Assembly: GCA_001600635.1 (NCBI GenBank)
Contig: BCKL01000025.1
Location: 186,001 to 250,000, forward strand
Length of the DNA: 64,000 nt
Source: Leucosporidium creatinivorum
Lineage: Eukaryota; Basidiomycota; Microbotryomycetes; Leucosporidiales; Leucosporidiaceae
Direction of reading: 5' to 3'
Positions within the stretch are counted from its first letter, which is position 1, and each line of letters starts with the position of its first letter. Made by a program: the position numbers and the translations under genes. Below the pieces are notes generated by a model. The model had not been told where the DNA came from and made no database searches. It worked only from the letters and a program-made list of their open reading frames with translations. This document shows, one piece after another, positions 21,540-32,757 of the stretch.

Positions 21540-22532
21540 ATGCCTCACAGCTCCGTAACGCTCTTCTACGGCTTATGGGTCAAGACGTGGTCGCTAGCAT
21601 TCGCTGCAGATGCGCACGCCAAGATCAAGCCCGCTCTCCTCGCCATCGACCTCATCATCGCTCGTCGTCGCTCGGGGAAGCTCGTCGCCGAAGCTCAGGA
21701 TTCGAAGACGACGGTCAGAGACGTACCGAGCGAGGTCTGGGAGCTCGTAAAGCAGGAGCTCATCGATGAAGCACTCTGGGATGAGGAGCTCGCTGCTCTG
21801 AGGAAGTACAGGTGTTCCGGCTGCCTTTGGAGCCTAAGTTTCGGGGGCTCTACCCAAAGCTCTGAGCACCGTCGGCCGCCTTGGGGAGCACCGATCTCTT
21901 GTATTCTCTGTCTCCTACATCTTGGCAGACATGGTCTCGATCGCATGGCTTGGTTCGAAGATGCCGAGCGCTGCAGCGTGAGTCCTACTCGGGCTGGTTC
22001 GCCCGATCGCCGAGCAGGTGTCTGAAGCTACAGCTGACTCGTTCCCTCTCACCTACAGAACGTCGAAGAGCTCTTAACCCCGCACGGATTGCATCTCGTC
22101 AGCCCGACCACCTGGAAACAGCAGCCGACCACCAAGTTCGACTTTGACGAGCTCAGCCCCATCGCCTTCTCGCTCCCGCTTGCTCAGCACGACCCCAGAG
22201 GATCAGAACCCTCGCCTGTGATCTCAAGCTGCGCTTCTCCTTTTGTCGACGCCAACGACGACTATTCCGACAGCAACGTCCTCGCCTTTTCCCCCGAAGC
22301 TCTCGCCCTCCCCTCCAACGCCGAGCTCCGTTTCCGCCGTTTAATCTCGACCTATCGCCTGCAAGTCGTTGATCCTGTCGAAAGCACTATCATCCCTCCT
22401 CCGCCTACCTCAACCTCGAACGAGACGGACTGCTCGCAGCCCGACACGGAGAAGGATAAGAGGGAGAAGGCCGAGTTCGGCAAAGGGGAGCCGAGGTGGA
22501 TGCTTTGGAGCTTGGCGGGACCGTGGGACTGA
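21540..22532 (+). CDS. B2: F-box-like protein with CxxC pairs (clade II)
   Basis: Two exons (21540-21977, 22059-22532) encode 303 aa. It begins MPHSSVTLFYGLWVKTW and is closest to B5. Both share AHAKIKPAL, KLVAEAQDSKTTVRD, the F-box-like EVWELVKQELIDEALWDEEL and a second exon ending EPRWMLWSLAGPWD or nearly so. Cysteine pairs are CSGC and CILC. The C-terminal LPSNAELRFRRLISTYRLQV block is the most conserved part of exon 2. The intron has GTGAGT, a CTGAC branch site and a CAG acceptor. It is divergent from the Mei2-like gene (187 bases between starts) and convergent with B3 (200 bases between stops). The function is unknown. Confidence 0.75.
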
Positions 22533-22732
22533 GCTGAAGTGATGCATGGTATAGTGCTCCAAGATCACTGAGTCTTGAGCTCGCAATACTCGCTTTTGCT
22601 GATCAATCGAGGCCGGACGGCGTCGGCGAGAGCTCGTCGAGATGGGTTGCAAAGCTGAGCTCGATCGCAAACAGGGACTACTGCTCTCTTTACCCCTGAT
22701 TTTTGCACACCTTCGACTCCCTATACGTTCAC

Positions 22733-23717
22733 TCAACAGCACGAGTCAGCGAAGGTCCACAGCATCCACTTCGGCTCGGCTTCTGCCAACGGCTCGTCGG
22801 TGTGCTCTTTGCTCGTTTCGGTCGGGCCTGGTGTGGTGTAGCTGGTGGGGTCGGAAGACGCTTGATCAACGGAGGTGATGGTGGTCTGGGTGGGGTCGCC
22901 GACTCGGAGGCGATAGGTCTGGATGAGACGGCGGAAGCGAAGCTCGGCGTCGGAAGGGAGAACGAGCGCAGCGAGAGAGAGGGCGAGAGGCGTGCTTCTG
23001 TTCGTCTCGGGGACAGTGCCATGTACGAGTCGGCTTTTCGACACTGGGAAGGCGGGCTCGGCGGTGCTAGACGACCTTAAGCCGAGGGCAACGGGGAGAA
23101 GCTCGTCGAAGTCGAGGGAGTGCTCGGGGTCTGCTCGATAGACGTCGGTGCCAGGAAGCTGGAGACCGAAGGAGGCGAGGAACTTTTGGACTCTCTGGCG
23201 GCGGAGAAGGGATCAGCTCTGCATTGCATTTTTCCGAGAGGGAGGGAGGAGTGAGGCTCACCAACGGACCTTCTGACCAGAGATTCAACCAATCGAAGCT
23301 TCCAAGGTAATGTTGGAGATCGGAGACACATTGTTGGCAGCTGCGCTCCTCCCACCTGGTCCATACATCGTCCTCGGCGGGGACCTCAGAGCCTTTCGAA
23401 TCGGCCTCGCTCGAATCCCCTAGCAATTGCTGGCAGCGAGTACAGCGATACCCTTCGAGCATAAATTGCTCTACGTCTTCGAGCGCATCGTCGATGACCT
23501 CCTGCTTCACGAGCTCCCACACCTCGCCGGGTAGGTCCCTCGCCGTCGTCTTGCTCTCCTGCTCCTCGACCTCGAGCTTTCCCTCCCTCCAGCGACGAGC
23601 GATGAGGTCGATGCCGAGTAGCGTAGGGTGTAACTTATCGTATGCATCTGCAGCAAAGGCGAGGGACCAGCTCTTGACCCATAGGCCGTAGAAGAGGGTG
23701 ACGGAGGAGCGGCACAT
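22733..23717 (-). CDS. B3: F-box-like protein with CxxC pairs (clade I)
   Basis: Two exons (23717-23262, 23194-22733) encode 305 aa. It shares MCRSSVTLFYGLWVKSW with B1 and B4. Residues 62-77 form the F-box-like LPGEVWELVKQEVIDD. Cysteine pairs are CTRC (92-95) and CQQC (127-130), and the first exon ends near FDWLNLWSEGPL. Exon 2 opens RVQKFLASFG and ends WMLWTFADSCC after LPSDAELRFRRLIQTYRLRV. The donor is GTGAGC and the acceptor CCAG. It is divergent from A2 across R2 and convergent with B2. This looks like an intact family member. Confidence 0.75.
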
Positions 23718-26249
23718 CGTTTCGAGCTTCGGGCGGGAGCTTGGAGGGTGTTGGGAGAGGTGAGAGGTTGCTGTAGGGTGATAGAGAGCAATGAAGAGCT
23801 TTGAGAGTCGTTAGTCGAAGCTGTAGTCGAGTCGAAGCTGAGAACGAGCAAAAATGAGGCAGGAAGAAGAGAGGCGATTTTTAGGCGGGTCGGCTTTTGA
23901 GCTTCGACTCATTCGCTCGCTTCGAGGCTCGGGACTCTGGCTGCTCGTTGATGGGTAGGATGAACTGCAGAGCTCACTGGCTACATATGACAGGAGTCGG
24001 CTTGGCCCTGCGCCGACTTGCGAGGGAGGAAGAGCTCGAGGCGAGGTGCGAGATGAAGCGCTCGGAGCGGGCTAGTGGGGAGCAGAAGGGCTGAGGGGAA
24101 AGGGATAGGGTGAGTAGCTCTTTATGCGTGTGCTGAGCTGGTCTGTTTGCTCGCTCCAAGGATTTGCTGGGGAGCAGAAGCGCTTCAGCGGCCGAGAAGT
24201 GGAGGGGTTGAGCGAGGCGGCTCTCTCGGCCCGCTGCTCGTTCTCTGAGGCGTGCGGGCGGCGGTGGAGTAGAAGAAAGTCTCGATACATTCTCAGGAGA
24301 CGAGGCACACCGCGAGACTACTCCGGAGACGCCACAGCGTCTCGACGTCGCCGCTTCAGCTCGCTCTCTCCTCGGCGTGCAGCTGGCGGGAAAGTTGCTC
24401 TGCGCGGGCTTTCGCGAAGAGCAATGCGCTAAGAGCTTGCTCTAGGATGAATGTGCGGAAGCCCGGATTCGGCAGCGTCCACGCCCGGCTCACTCGGCCT
24501 TGGGTAGACACTGGAGGGCAGAGGCAGCGACTTGCAGCGGCTGTGGCTCTCTCAGCGAGAGGGATACCTACTGCTGAGAGTGTACTGTTGCTCAGTTCCT
24601 GCCTCTTTCCCAAACCTACCACTCTCTCCGCCCTCAGCGAGTGGAAGACGAAGGCGGTCTGCGCCGAGCTCAGTTTGGCTTGCTTGCCTCGACGGCGAGA
24701 AGGCAGAGCCGTACGCGAAGCGAACTCGCAACGTGTTCGCAACGTGTTTCTACACAAGGCTGATAGTGATGGGTGAAGCTCGATGCAGCGTTCGTGCCCC
24801 TCGACAGCCAGCGGAGCAGCTCGGCCGGAAGGGCAGCTCTCGGCGCTCATTGCGGTGGAGTCGTTCTCTGTGGTCAGAGGATGGCTCTGCTGCTCGAAGG
24901 CAGCGAGGAATGCTTTACTCTGTCTAACTCACTCTACAGGCGAAAGAGTGGACTTCAGGCCCATTGCAAGCTGAGGTGGGACCCAAAGCGAGACGGCGCC
25001 GAGCGTAAGGCGGCCTCTTCGAGTTGAGGTGGTCGTCTCGCGCTGAGAGCTCGTCGAGCTTCATACCTACAAGCCTTGAACATGAATACAGAGGTGGAAG
25101 CCATAGATATCCTTCCCAACGGGGCAGAAGGCCTTCACCGCTGTTTCGGCGTTCGCTTGAAGGCTCGTTGTAAGCGTTCGGGTGAGGCTGGTCCCGTAGA
25201 AGTGGCGTGCGGATCCTTGCACCCGATTTCCCCAGCAGTTATAGATTCACAGCTGCTCCACGATGCAGTGTTGGTCGTTTCAAGGAGGACTCAGCGCTCG
25301 CTCTTTCGCAGGTGGTTGGCTACTGCTGAGCAGGAGATGGCGTTGCGATAGGGGTTGGTTAGAGAGATTTTCCACGACAGATGATGTGCTTGCTGCGATG
25401 GACCACAACAAGCAGCTTACACCGGGGATCTGAAGTCGGTCACTCAAAGCGCCGAGGTCCGCTGCTGCTCCGCTGCCCGTGTCGTCTAGACGGCCACGGG
25501 CAGGGAGCTCCTTCTCGTGAAACAGGGAGCTTCTTTTTCTACTTCTGCCCTTCAATGATTGAGGCCAGACCTGTGTCACCCGCTGTAGAAGTGAGGCAGC
25601 TCGGCGATCTCTTCGATGATGGCTCGCGCTCTGCTGCGTGGAGTGTGGGCACCGCCGTCGGTGGTATCGGGACCCGCTATGTGGCATGCAGCTGCCAGTG
25701 ATCTGGTAGGCTGCACAAACGGAGCATGGCCAATCCTGCTCGGCGGAGGCTGGCTGCGAAGGGTGGCTGCTCTTGGAAAGGAGTGGCCTTGTTTTGCTAA
25801 TAGCCGCTTCCTGCGAGCGAGCTAGAGACGTGATGAGCTCTACAAACAGCTAACTTGCCTCCCTGCAGCCGGAGACGTCCACTCTGAGGAGTCGGCCGCA
25901 TCTGTCCTTCTTGCTCCACCCTGCTTCGCCGTACACTCCAACTCTCGCTCTTTTCCCTCAACAAGATGCTTCTCCTCACCATCTCACCCCTGCTCACATC
26001 ACCTCGAATGCCAAGTTCGACTCGCCGCTGCTCCCGGAGCTAGAACCCACAGTCCGCTCGCTGTTCAGTCTCTGCCGCTCCACCACCGAAAGCATTTCGG
26101 CCCTCCTCCCTGCTAAATCAACTGCTCTTACTCTCGCTCTACTTGCCTGCAGCTCAAGCGCACCGGTGAGTCTCGTTGCATCTTCCTCCGTCTCAACGCG
26201 TTGGCTGACCTTCTCCTCCTCTAGCAGCTCTTCCCGACTCTCTAACAGC
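23718..26249 (-). repeat. R2: conserved intergenic block between divergent B3 and A2
   Basis: This is the inverted counterpart of R1. The A-proximal part (from 24,935) is almost identical to R1; the B-proximal part (23,718-24,934) is homologous but visibly diverged. It contains the leader of B3 at its left end and the 5' UTR exon and intron of A2 at its right end (donor GTGAGT at about 26,165, acceptor CTCTAG near 26,224). Confidence 0.65.
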
Positions 26250-26410
26250 ATGTCAAAATCACCAGCACCTTCTACAAGATCCAACACCCTCGCCCCTTCC
26301 CCTCAACCGCCCATGTTGAGCTGCAATGGCAATCTGAAGGAGCTAATCGGCAGCACTAAGCCGAGTTTCTATGTCGACGACCGAGGATTTGCTCACGAGG
26401 GAGAGCCGCC
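24935..26410 (-). repeat. Near-identical inverted tract, right copy
   Basis: This is the partner of 14,286-15,752. It carries nine extra bases near 25,605 and a few substitutions. The identity stops sharply inside exon 1 of A2, immediately after the codons for EGEP. Confidence 0.85.
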
Positions 26411-26787
26411 CATGACGAGCAAGTGCGACTCGGTTTGGAGGTGTATCTTGTGTACTTGGATGTGGGAGGTAAGTTTCCTACTGATCATTCGGGCTGCACG
26501 CCGCTTCATCGTCTCGGTCGTTGACCTCTCTTTCCTTTCGCCGAACGTCTTCCTGTCCTCAACCGCGCTCCTTGACACGTTCCACCTCACCACAACAGCC
26601 CTGCTTCCAATGCCACTGTCAAGTCGAAGAGCAAGCTCGACCACACCCTTCCTTTAGCACAAGCCGAGGCTATGAAGCGGGAGGAGGAGGCGGAGGGTAC
26701 TATGGCGGCGATGGGGGGTGCAGCGACGGTGGGGGAGGGGGTGGAGATGGTGGTGGAGGAGGCGGAGGGGGCGACGGAGGGTCATAG
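26250..26787 (+). CDS. A2: small Cys-cluster, Gly-rich protein
   Basis: Two exons (26250-26468, 26599-26787) encode 135 aa. The protein starts MSKSPAPSTRSNT, contains FYVDDRGFAHEGEP at about 40-53, then a Trp/Cys cluster (CDSVWRCILCTWMWE) that the intron splits from PCFQCHCQ. The combined pattern is W-x-C-x2-C-x6-C-x2-C-x-C, suggestive of a metal-binding knuckle, but the spacing does not fit a RanBP2 finger or another class I know. The last 40 residues are Gly-rich (GGGGGGYYGGDGG and similar). I chose this start because an upstream spliced exon would run into a stop in frame; that exon is best read as 5' UTR. Among the three A copies it has all six cysteines of the pattern and no break. Confidence 0.65.
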
Positions 26788-27431
26788 ATGGGAGGAGGAG
26801 AGGAATGGACTGATCATGAATAGCCGAGGAACGGAGCGCCGAGAGGCAGAGGCAAGTGGGAGAGCTGCAGAGAGTTTCTGCTTGTGCGCAGGAGCGGAGA
26901 CTACAAGACGACATCAGAGTAGTTGCTCTAGCCCAATTGCCGCTCAGCAGGACTTGCTCTCGCCAAGGTCGGTCGCTTCCCCTGCCCCGTCTCATCGCCG
27001 AAGCCGTCGCTGACCCTCTTCTACTGTATAGCACGCTCTTCAGGTCAAGCGTGGATACAAATGCTAGCTGTAAAGCGCGCTTGCACCTCTGCACTCCCTT
27101 CCTGTCTCCGGCCGACGCTGGAAAGCTCGGCCAGCTCTTCCCCTGCTCAGCAAGCTCGGTCTTGGTGATGAGGCGTCCAAAGCATGGCGCAGTTGTACAG
27201 AAGGTTATCATAGCTATCTGTGAGCCCCCCGACTTTGCGAGAGATCACCTCGCTGACCTTCGACTCCTCGCCTCAGACCAACTCGAACCGCTCGCTCGCC
27301 TGTCTTCTTCCTCCCTCTCCCTTCTCCCCTCTTCGTCGCCCTCCAACACTCGTTCAGACTCAGCTACAGGCGACTATCTCAGCTCCCATACGCCTAGTGA
27401 ATTACCTCCTACTCGCCTACACACCCTTAGC
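26788..27431. other. Region between A2 and X2
   Basis: This holds the 3' UTR of A2, the segment conserved downstream of all A copies, and a probable 5' UTR intron of X2 (CTGAC then CTCAG near 27,270). A long open frame crosses it, but its homologue in the left arm is interrupted, so I do not extend X2 upstream of the conserved MRDRSP start. Confidence 0.4.
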
Positions 27432-30097
27432 ATGCGCGACCGCTCTCCAGCTCCTCCGCCCCCGCCTCTCCTCAACGTCGCAGCTCAAGTCCCGCTGCCG
27501 CCGTCGCCCATGCCGCTCTCGCGCTTCTTCAGCAGCTCTTCCCACCACTCGCGTACACCCCAAGACATCCCCTTACCGCCCTCGCCTATGCGTCCTTCCT
27601 CCGCCTTGAGCTCCACCTCGTCCAACGATCGCTGCTCGGGCTTCGACTCGCCCTCGGCCGAGCCTGGCTCTCGCTGGTCACCCTACAGCACCCCTTCAGC
27701 GCCCAAAAGCAGCCCTTTCGCCGCCATCCGTCGCTCGTTCAACTTCAGCAGCGCGTCCTCGGCTTTGGGCTCCGAAACCGACTCGACGCGTCGCTCGTCG
27801 TCGATCTTCACTTCGTCTGGTGGCGGGATCACCGCCAAGGAGATCGTCTTTCCGAGTTCACAACTCCGCCTGCAGGTCGATGCGGAGCCCTACGACTCGC
27901 TCCCACGCCCTCCTTCGCCTCTCCCCTCGTCGTCGTTCAACTCCCTCAAGCGCGCCAACCCTCCCTCCTCGCCTTCGCCATTCACCTCGGTCCTCGATGT
28001 CTCGCCCACCAGTGGTAGTCCTCCTCCGATCCGTCGCTCGAGGAAGAGCTTCTGGCCAAGCCGAGTGAGCGGGGGAAGTCGCAACGCCGAGCAGGGAGGA
28101 GCGCCGAACAAGTTGGGCGAGAAGCTCAATCAGTTTGTCGAGGATGCGAAGAGAAAGCTCGGTGGGGGTAGGGGTACTAGGAGGAAGACTCTGGATGCGA
28201 GTAGGCCGGCGAGGGATTTGGATGCGAGGGATGATAGGCTGCTGAAGGCGGCGTTGAGGGCGTTGTTCGGCGAGAGCAATTCTGCGTCCCCGGAGGCGGG
28301 AGATGACAGCAGAGGAAGAGGCGGTCGTGTGGCTGCTACTGATCATGACGATGTAGATGCTTGTGAGTCGCCTCGTCAAGCGCGAGTCGCATGCTCCGAG
28401 CGAACGCCGAGCTGACTCCCTTCCTTTCGCATCCACGGCCTCCTCTCCAATCAGCCTCCTCTCCTACCAGCCCTCGCCGTCTCCGCCGCCGTATGCTCTC
28501 CCCGTCTTCTCCCTCCCGCGGTCCTCACACCACCCCCGCCGCTCCCCCTCGTCGGGGCCGAACTCGCACTCCCAAACTCCCTCGTGTCTCCTTCGGCGCT
28601 CCCTTCGAGGTCGACTCTACGTGTCTCAGCATTGACGAGGCGGAGGAGAATGTTACTAGCGGTGAGGAGACGCCCAAGGCTAGTCGGATGATTAGGAAGG
28701 TGATGTCGGTGGAGGAGCTCGGCAGAGAGAGGGATGGAGATGAGACGCCGGTGGGTCCTTCATATCGAGCACGGCTTCTTCGATCTTGACCGCTGACTCA
28801 AAGTTTTGACTCGTAGACCCGTCACCGCGCCCCTCGTCACTCTGTCTCGACGCCCGCTCTTCGCACCTACTCGGCGTCGACCTCCAAGCCGAGGATCAAG
28901 ACTCTCCGCGTGCTCGAGGATGCGCCGGTCCTCGCTTCTACCGCCCGGGACAACTCCGACCCTACTCGTTCTACCACCTTCCGCTCGACCTCGCCCGTCG
29001 ACCAGCAGCACCTCGGCGATGGCAAGGAGGATGAGCCCGGCTACGCTCTCCAGCCGAGAAGCTCCTTCAGCGATCTCACCAACACCCTCCCTCCTTCCGA
29101 CGAGCCTCCTTTAACCCCTCATATCCAGCCCCAATCCATCTCCTACCCCTCCACCCGCTCTCAAGTCCACGGCCCTTCGCCTCTTTCTCAATCCCGCTTT
29201 CCCGCGGAAGAGGACGACCTCATTCCTCCTCTTCGCATGACGCAGCAGCGACCTGCGTTGGGTTCGATGCGCTACAGCTTTGCTTCGGACGAAGGAGAGG
29301 AGGTCGAGGAGCAGAAGGGCGAGTGGGTCGATGAGAGCGTGGAGGGATCAGAGGATGAGGAGGGCCAGCCTCGTCGTTCGGTCGAGAGCTCGGCTACGTT
29401 CGGGAACAAGAAGCAGGTCACCTTCTCCGACTCGTGCGCCTCGAGCTACACCGAGCAGGAGCTCCGCGCCGACACTGCCGGCTCGTCGTCGACCGAGCTC
29501 CCGTCCCTTCCCCTCACTCGCCCACCTTCGTGCCCTCCTCCGCTTCCTCCTCGCAGCGTGAGGTACTCGAGCGAGTGGCTCAGCTACGCTGAAGCCGCCG
29601 AAGACGACGAAGCCGCTGGAGACTCGGCCGAGGACGACAGCTTCGACCACAGCTCCTCGCCCTCCACTCCTACCGCCTTCTCCCGCGCTCTCCAAACGCC
29701 TCTCCCTCGCTCCAGCTCGACCAACAGCCTCAATTCTCTCGACGACTCGCCTACTTCTCCTCCTCTCCCGCCCATCGACGACGACAGACGACGCTCCCAT
29801 CCCATCCCTTACACCTCTCTCCGCTCTTTGCCCTCCTTCAACTCTCTCGACTCGATCTCCTCGACCTCGACCTCCACTCAGCGCACTCCTCGCCTGAAGC
29901 CCTCCCACCCTCTGCCCCCCACCTCGACCTCCATCTCCGAGCAGCCTCAAACGCCGCCTCACCCCTCAGCGCCGAGCTCGACGCCTACTGCCGTCGTGCG
30001 GTACAAAGATGCGACGACGCATCCGCTGTTGAGGGGTACGTTTCTGCTAAGCACCAAGCTCGCTGCTAGTGCGGGGGGAAAGGGCGAGGAGCAGTAA
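27432..30097 (+). CDS. X2: disordered Ser/Pro-rich protein, cassette family X
   Basis: Three exons (27432-28362, 28455-28750, 28817-30097) with intron phases 1 and 0 encode 835 aa. The N-terminus (MRDRSP, LNVAAQVPLPPSP, SRTPQDIPLPPSP) is almost that of X1. Later islands shared with X1 are a basic stretch ending KLGEKLNQFVEDAKRKLGG, the acidic helix RLLKAALRALFG, RVSFGAPFEV in exon 2, and HSVSTPALR at the start of exon 3. The C-terminal half is acidic and Ser-rich (KKQVTFSDS near its middle). Whole-protein low complexity suggests a disordered regulator or scaffold; no enzyme signature is visible. Confidence 0.7.
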
Positions 30098-30284
30098 GGC
30101 TCGGCGTTGAGGGCGACGGTGAGGTGAGGTAGATGGTGAGGTGGAGGTGCGGTTAGCCAGTATTGTCGTGCGTTTCTCTCTATCTTACAACCTGTCAGAA
30201 TAGTTTTGCTATCTTGCATTGAGTGGAAGGCGGAGGCAGGAGTTCGCGAGAGCTCGGCAAGGCTACGGCTCGGGCTACCCACAC

Positions 30285-30671
30285 TCACACTTCGAGAAGA
30301 TGGATCTGAGGTACAAGCAGCTGAATTGATCTGCAGCAACTCGACCCTTCTAAACCTCCTCTGCCCTCCCTGCGACGACCTCTTACAGCGGCTTCACCCC
30401 TGCGCTCCTCCCCCAGGTCGTGCTCCGGCGCCCATCTGAGCCGAACGGGTTCGGCGGTGGGGACCGGGGCCGAAAGAGGGTGAGAGGAGCGGGCAGTGAT
30501 GATGGCGGGGCGCAGGGAGTGCACGTCACCGCGTCGGAAGGGATTTGGGCGAGGAGAGAAGGTGGAAGCGAGGGCTTCGGCGTCGGCACTGGCTGTCGGA
30601 GCGAAGGGCAAGGTCAGCGAAGGCCTGGAGATCGCTACAGACTAGCTAGCTCACCTGCCCCGGCTGTACAT
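30285..30671 (-). CDS. Possible small two-exon gene, unknown
   Basis: A tentative model joins 30671-30655 (MYSRG) to 30588-30285 in phase, giving 106 aa with PNPFRRGDVHSLRPAIITA as the most protein-like part. The donor GTGAGC and a CTGACC branch site are present, but two alternative acceptors exist and the C-terminus is low in quality. It may not be a real gene. Confidence 0.25.
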
Positions 30672-30728
30672 CTCCACAGCTCTGTCCTCGTCACATCTCC
30701 ACACCTGCAGCCCACCTCTCAGCAGCGC

Positions 30729-31001
30729 TCACTCCTCGTCCTCCTCGCCGTCATCCTCCTCCTCACTACTCTTCTTCTTCTTCTTCTCCTCCACCTCCAA
30801 CCCTTTGACCGCTTCCTTCCAAACCGTCAACTCCTCATTCAACGTATCCCTCGCCTCCCCGAGCGCCTTCTCCAGACTAACGAGCTGCTGCTGAGGTGTC
30901 GAGTCGTTGAGGGGGTATTCGTGCTTTGCTGAGGCGGGGAGTGAGGGAGCGGGAGTACCGGCTGGTGGGTTGAGCGTGTAGGAGAGTTCGAGGGCTGGCA
31001 T
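30729..31001 (-). CDS. GON7: Gon7-like EKC/KEOPS subunit
   Basis: A single exon encodes 90 aa, about the family size. Gon7 is the small fungal subunit of the EKC/KEOPS complex, which makes the t6A modification of tRNA together with Kae1, Bud32, Cgi121 and Pcc1. The N-terminus has the short beta-strand text LELSYTLNPP. A Pro/Ser linker follows, then a helix starting TPQQQLVSLEKALGEARDTL and running into NEELTVWKEAVKGLE, and a strongly charged Lys then Glu/Asp tail. This layout matches basidiomycete Gon7-like proteins as I remember them, but the family is short and fast-evolving, so the call is moderate. Confidence 0.5.
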   Translation of the reverse strand: MPALELSYTLNPPAGTPAPSLPASAKHEYPLNDSTPQQQLVSLEKALGEARDTLNEELTVWKEAVKGLEVEEKKKKKSSEEEDDGEEDEE

Positions 31002-31172
31002 TTGTGCTGTAGGTAATCAGGCGAGGGAAGCGTAAGAGGGAGAGAAGCGACATTCGAGGTTGACTTCCTAACTCATCGCCAACATAAGGTGCCTCCCTGC
31101 CTTTCAAGTCTGCAGCAGATCAGGATGGCGTATAAGTGGGCGTAGATTCCTTCTTTCTAGTCTGGTGTAGCT

Positions 31173-32757
31173 TTGGCCGTCGAGCGCCGAGGGCTGAGGG
31201 CTGAGCTGCAATCAGACTGCCTTCGCGATTCTTGTAGCGTACCAGAGCGGTCGCGAGAGCAGCAGCGAGTACATGAGAGCATTGCAAGCGGCGCTGGCAC
31301 GTCGTTGAAGCAGTACAGGGCTCTCAGGGCGCTGGCGAGCAAGTTCCGGCAACTCGGCGCTCGTCTCGCGGCTGCTGTACAAGCTGCAGGGAATCGCTTG
31401 TAACACGAGTCCGACGAGCGTTTTGTGTAGCTACTGCTGGTGCTCTGTACCAAGCGCAAAGCTCGCAGTACAGCTTTGCAGTCGCTCGTCCAGGTCGAAA
31501 AGCTTCGCGAAGGCGGCTCGCCAGCTCTCGAGGGCCTCAACGCCCGTACAGCTCACCCCGTAACAGCGGCAGCTCCGTAGGATAGGTAGAAAGTCGACAG
31601 TATTACAACTCGTCCCAGCCTTCATACAGCCCTCTAAACTTCAAAAAGGGTCAGATCCATCGGTCACGCTCCTTTATGTTATAAAACAAGGTAAGGGTTC
31701 GTGGCCGAGCGTGTGTGCTCATCCCGTCAACCACACCCCGTTTGGCTGACCCCTCGTACCGCCCACCCTCCCTCCAAAGAAGGAGGAGGTCGTGAGGAGC
31801 AAAAGCGAAAGGGAGGGGACGCGTCGGAGAATTCCACGATGGGGGATCATCACTGTAGAGGGTGGGAGAAGGTTAGCAAGGTCTACAGCATCCTCAGTGC
31901 ACAACTAACATACCATGTTAATGAGTTTGGAAGGTCATGAGCCAACCTGTGTAAGGCCCCCGGGGCTCGCCTTGCGCGGAAATTTCGAACCGGACGCAGC
32001 GAGCGATGTGTGGGAGCGGTCGAGCGATGAGGCCCACTGCTTCCTCGTTGGCAGAGAGACACAGACCTCCAAGCAGGTATGGGCTAGAATTGAAGTCTAG
32101 CAGCTGCCTTTGGGATCTGCACAGCGAAACAGAGCTGCTCGGCGCTCGAAGCTCGACCTGAGAAGGCTAGCTGTCGGCGTTATGCGGGTCTTACCAAGGT
32201 CCTGAAGGGTACAAGTATTGCTGGATCATCCTTGGACAAGATCTTTCCACTGCACTACACTTCCAGAGCAGCACAGTGCGAGAAATTGTCAAGGTCGGCA
32301 AGAGCTGCTCCAGCGCCGAGCTTCTTTTCGGGCGAGTAGAGACTCAACTGAACCAGTTCACGAGACGCGTGAGGAGAAACAAGAGCAGAAGCTCAGGTTC
32401 CGGCACCCTGCCCGATGTTCAGCTGCAGCTGGGCATCAAAGTGAGTGAGAACAGCCGACATCGCCGGGCGAGGGTGATGCATGCGGGGCTTCATCTTGTC
32501 CTTTGGCGTCTCGCTGGCGTGGTAAAGACTCCAATAGACGCAGCCAGCTGGCGAAACATTCAATCCGAGCCTCATGAGCGACAAGAGACTCGAACTTGAG
32601 ACGCGCTGAGCATGCGAGCCATCTCCTGTGCCCTGCAAGGAGATCTGAAAGACAGGGTACATGCCCTCACGCTACAGAATGCAACGAGGGCTACGCTCCG
32701 CCAATGCACAGCTCAGCTGCAGAGGCGCTACTTGCAGCAAGCCGGCGAGATGATTTG
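31173..32757 (+). other. Possible unrecognised or decaying multi-exon gene
   Basis: Several plus-strand stretches read like protein and are flanked by splice-like signals. They are HESIASGAGTSLKQYRALRA (about 31,270-31,330), LRGNFEPDAASDVWERSSDE ending at a GTATGG donor at 32,075, STVREIVKVGKSCSSAELLF and SGTLPDVQLQLGIK ending at a GTGAGT donor at 32,440, and a coiled-coil-like ending (LTLQNATRATLRQCTAQLQR) that stops at 32,757. I could not join them in one phase. It may be a divergent gene, a relic, or chance. Confidence 0.3.

Noticed and set aside
14447-26249. The inverted blocks as terminal repeats of a DNA transposon
   Set aside because: There is no transposase-like protein, no terminal motif or target-site duplication that I can see, and the enclosed Mei2-like gene is an ordinary multi-exon host gene.
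26690-26787. GGC/GGA-rich run as a simple-sequence repeat
   Set aside because: It is in frame with the Gly-rich tail of A2 and has a counterpart in A3, so it is better explained as coding.
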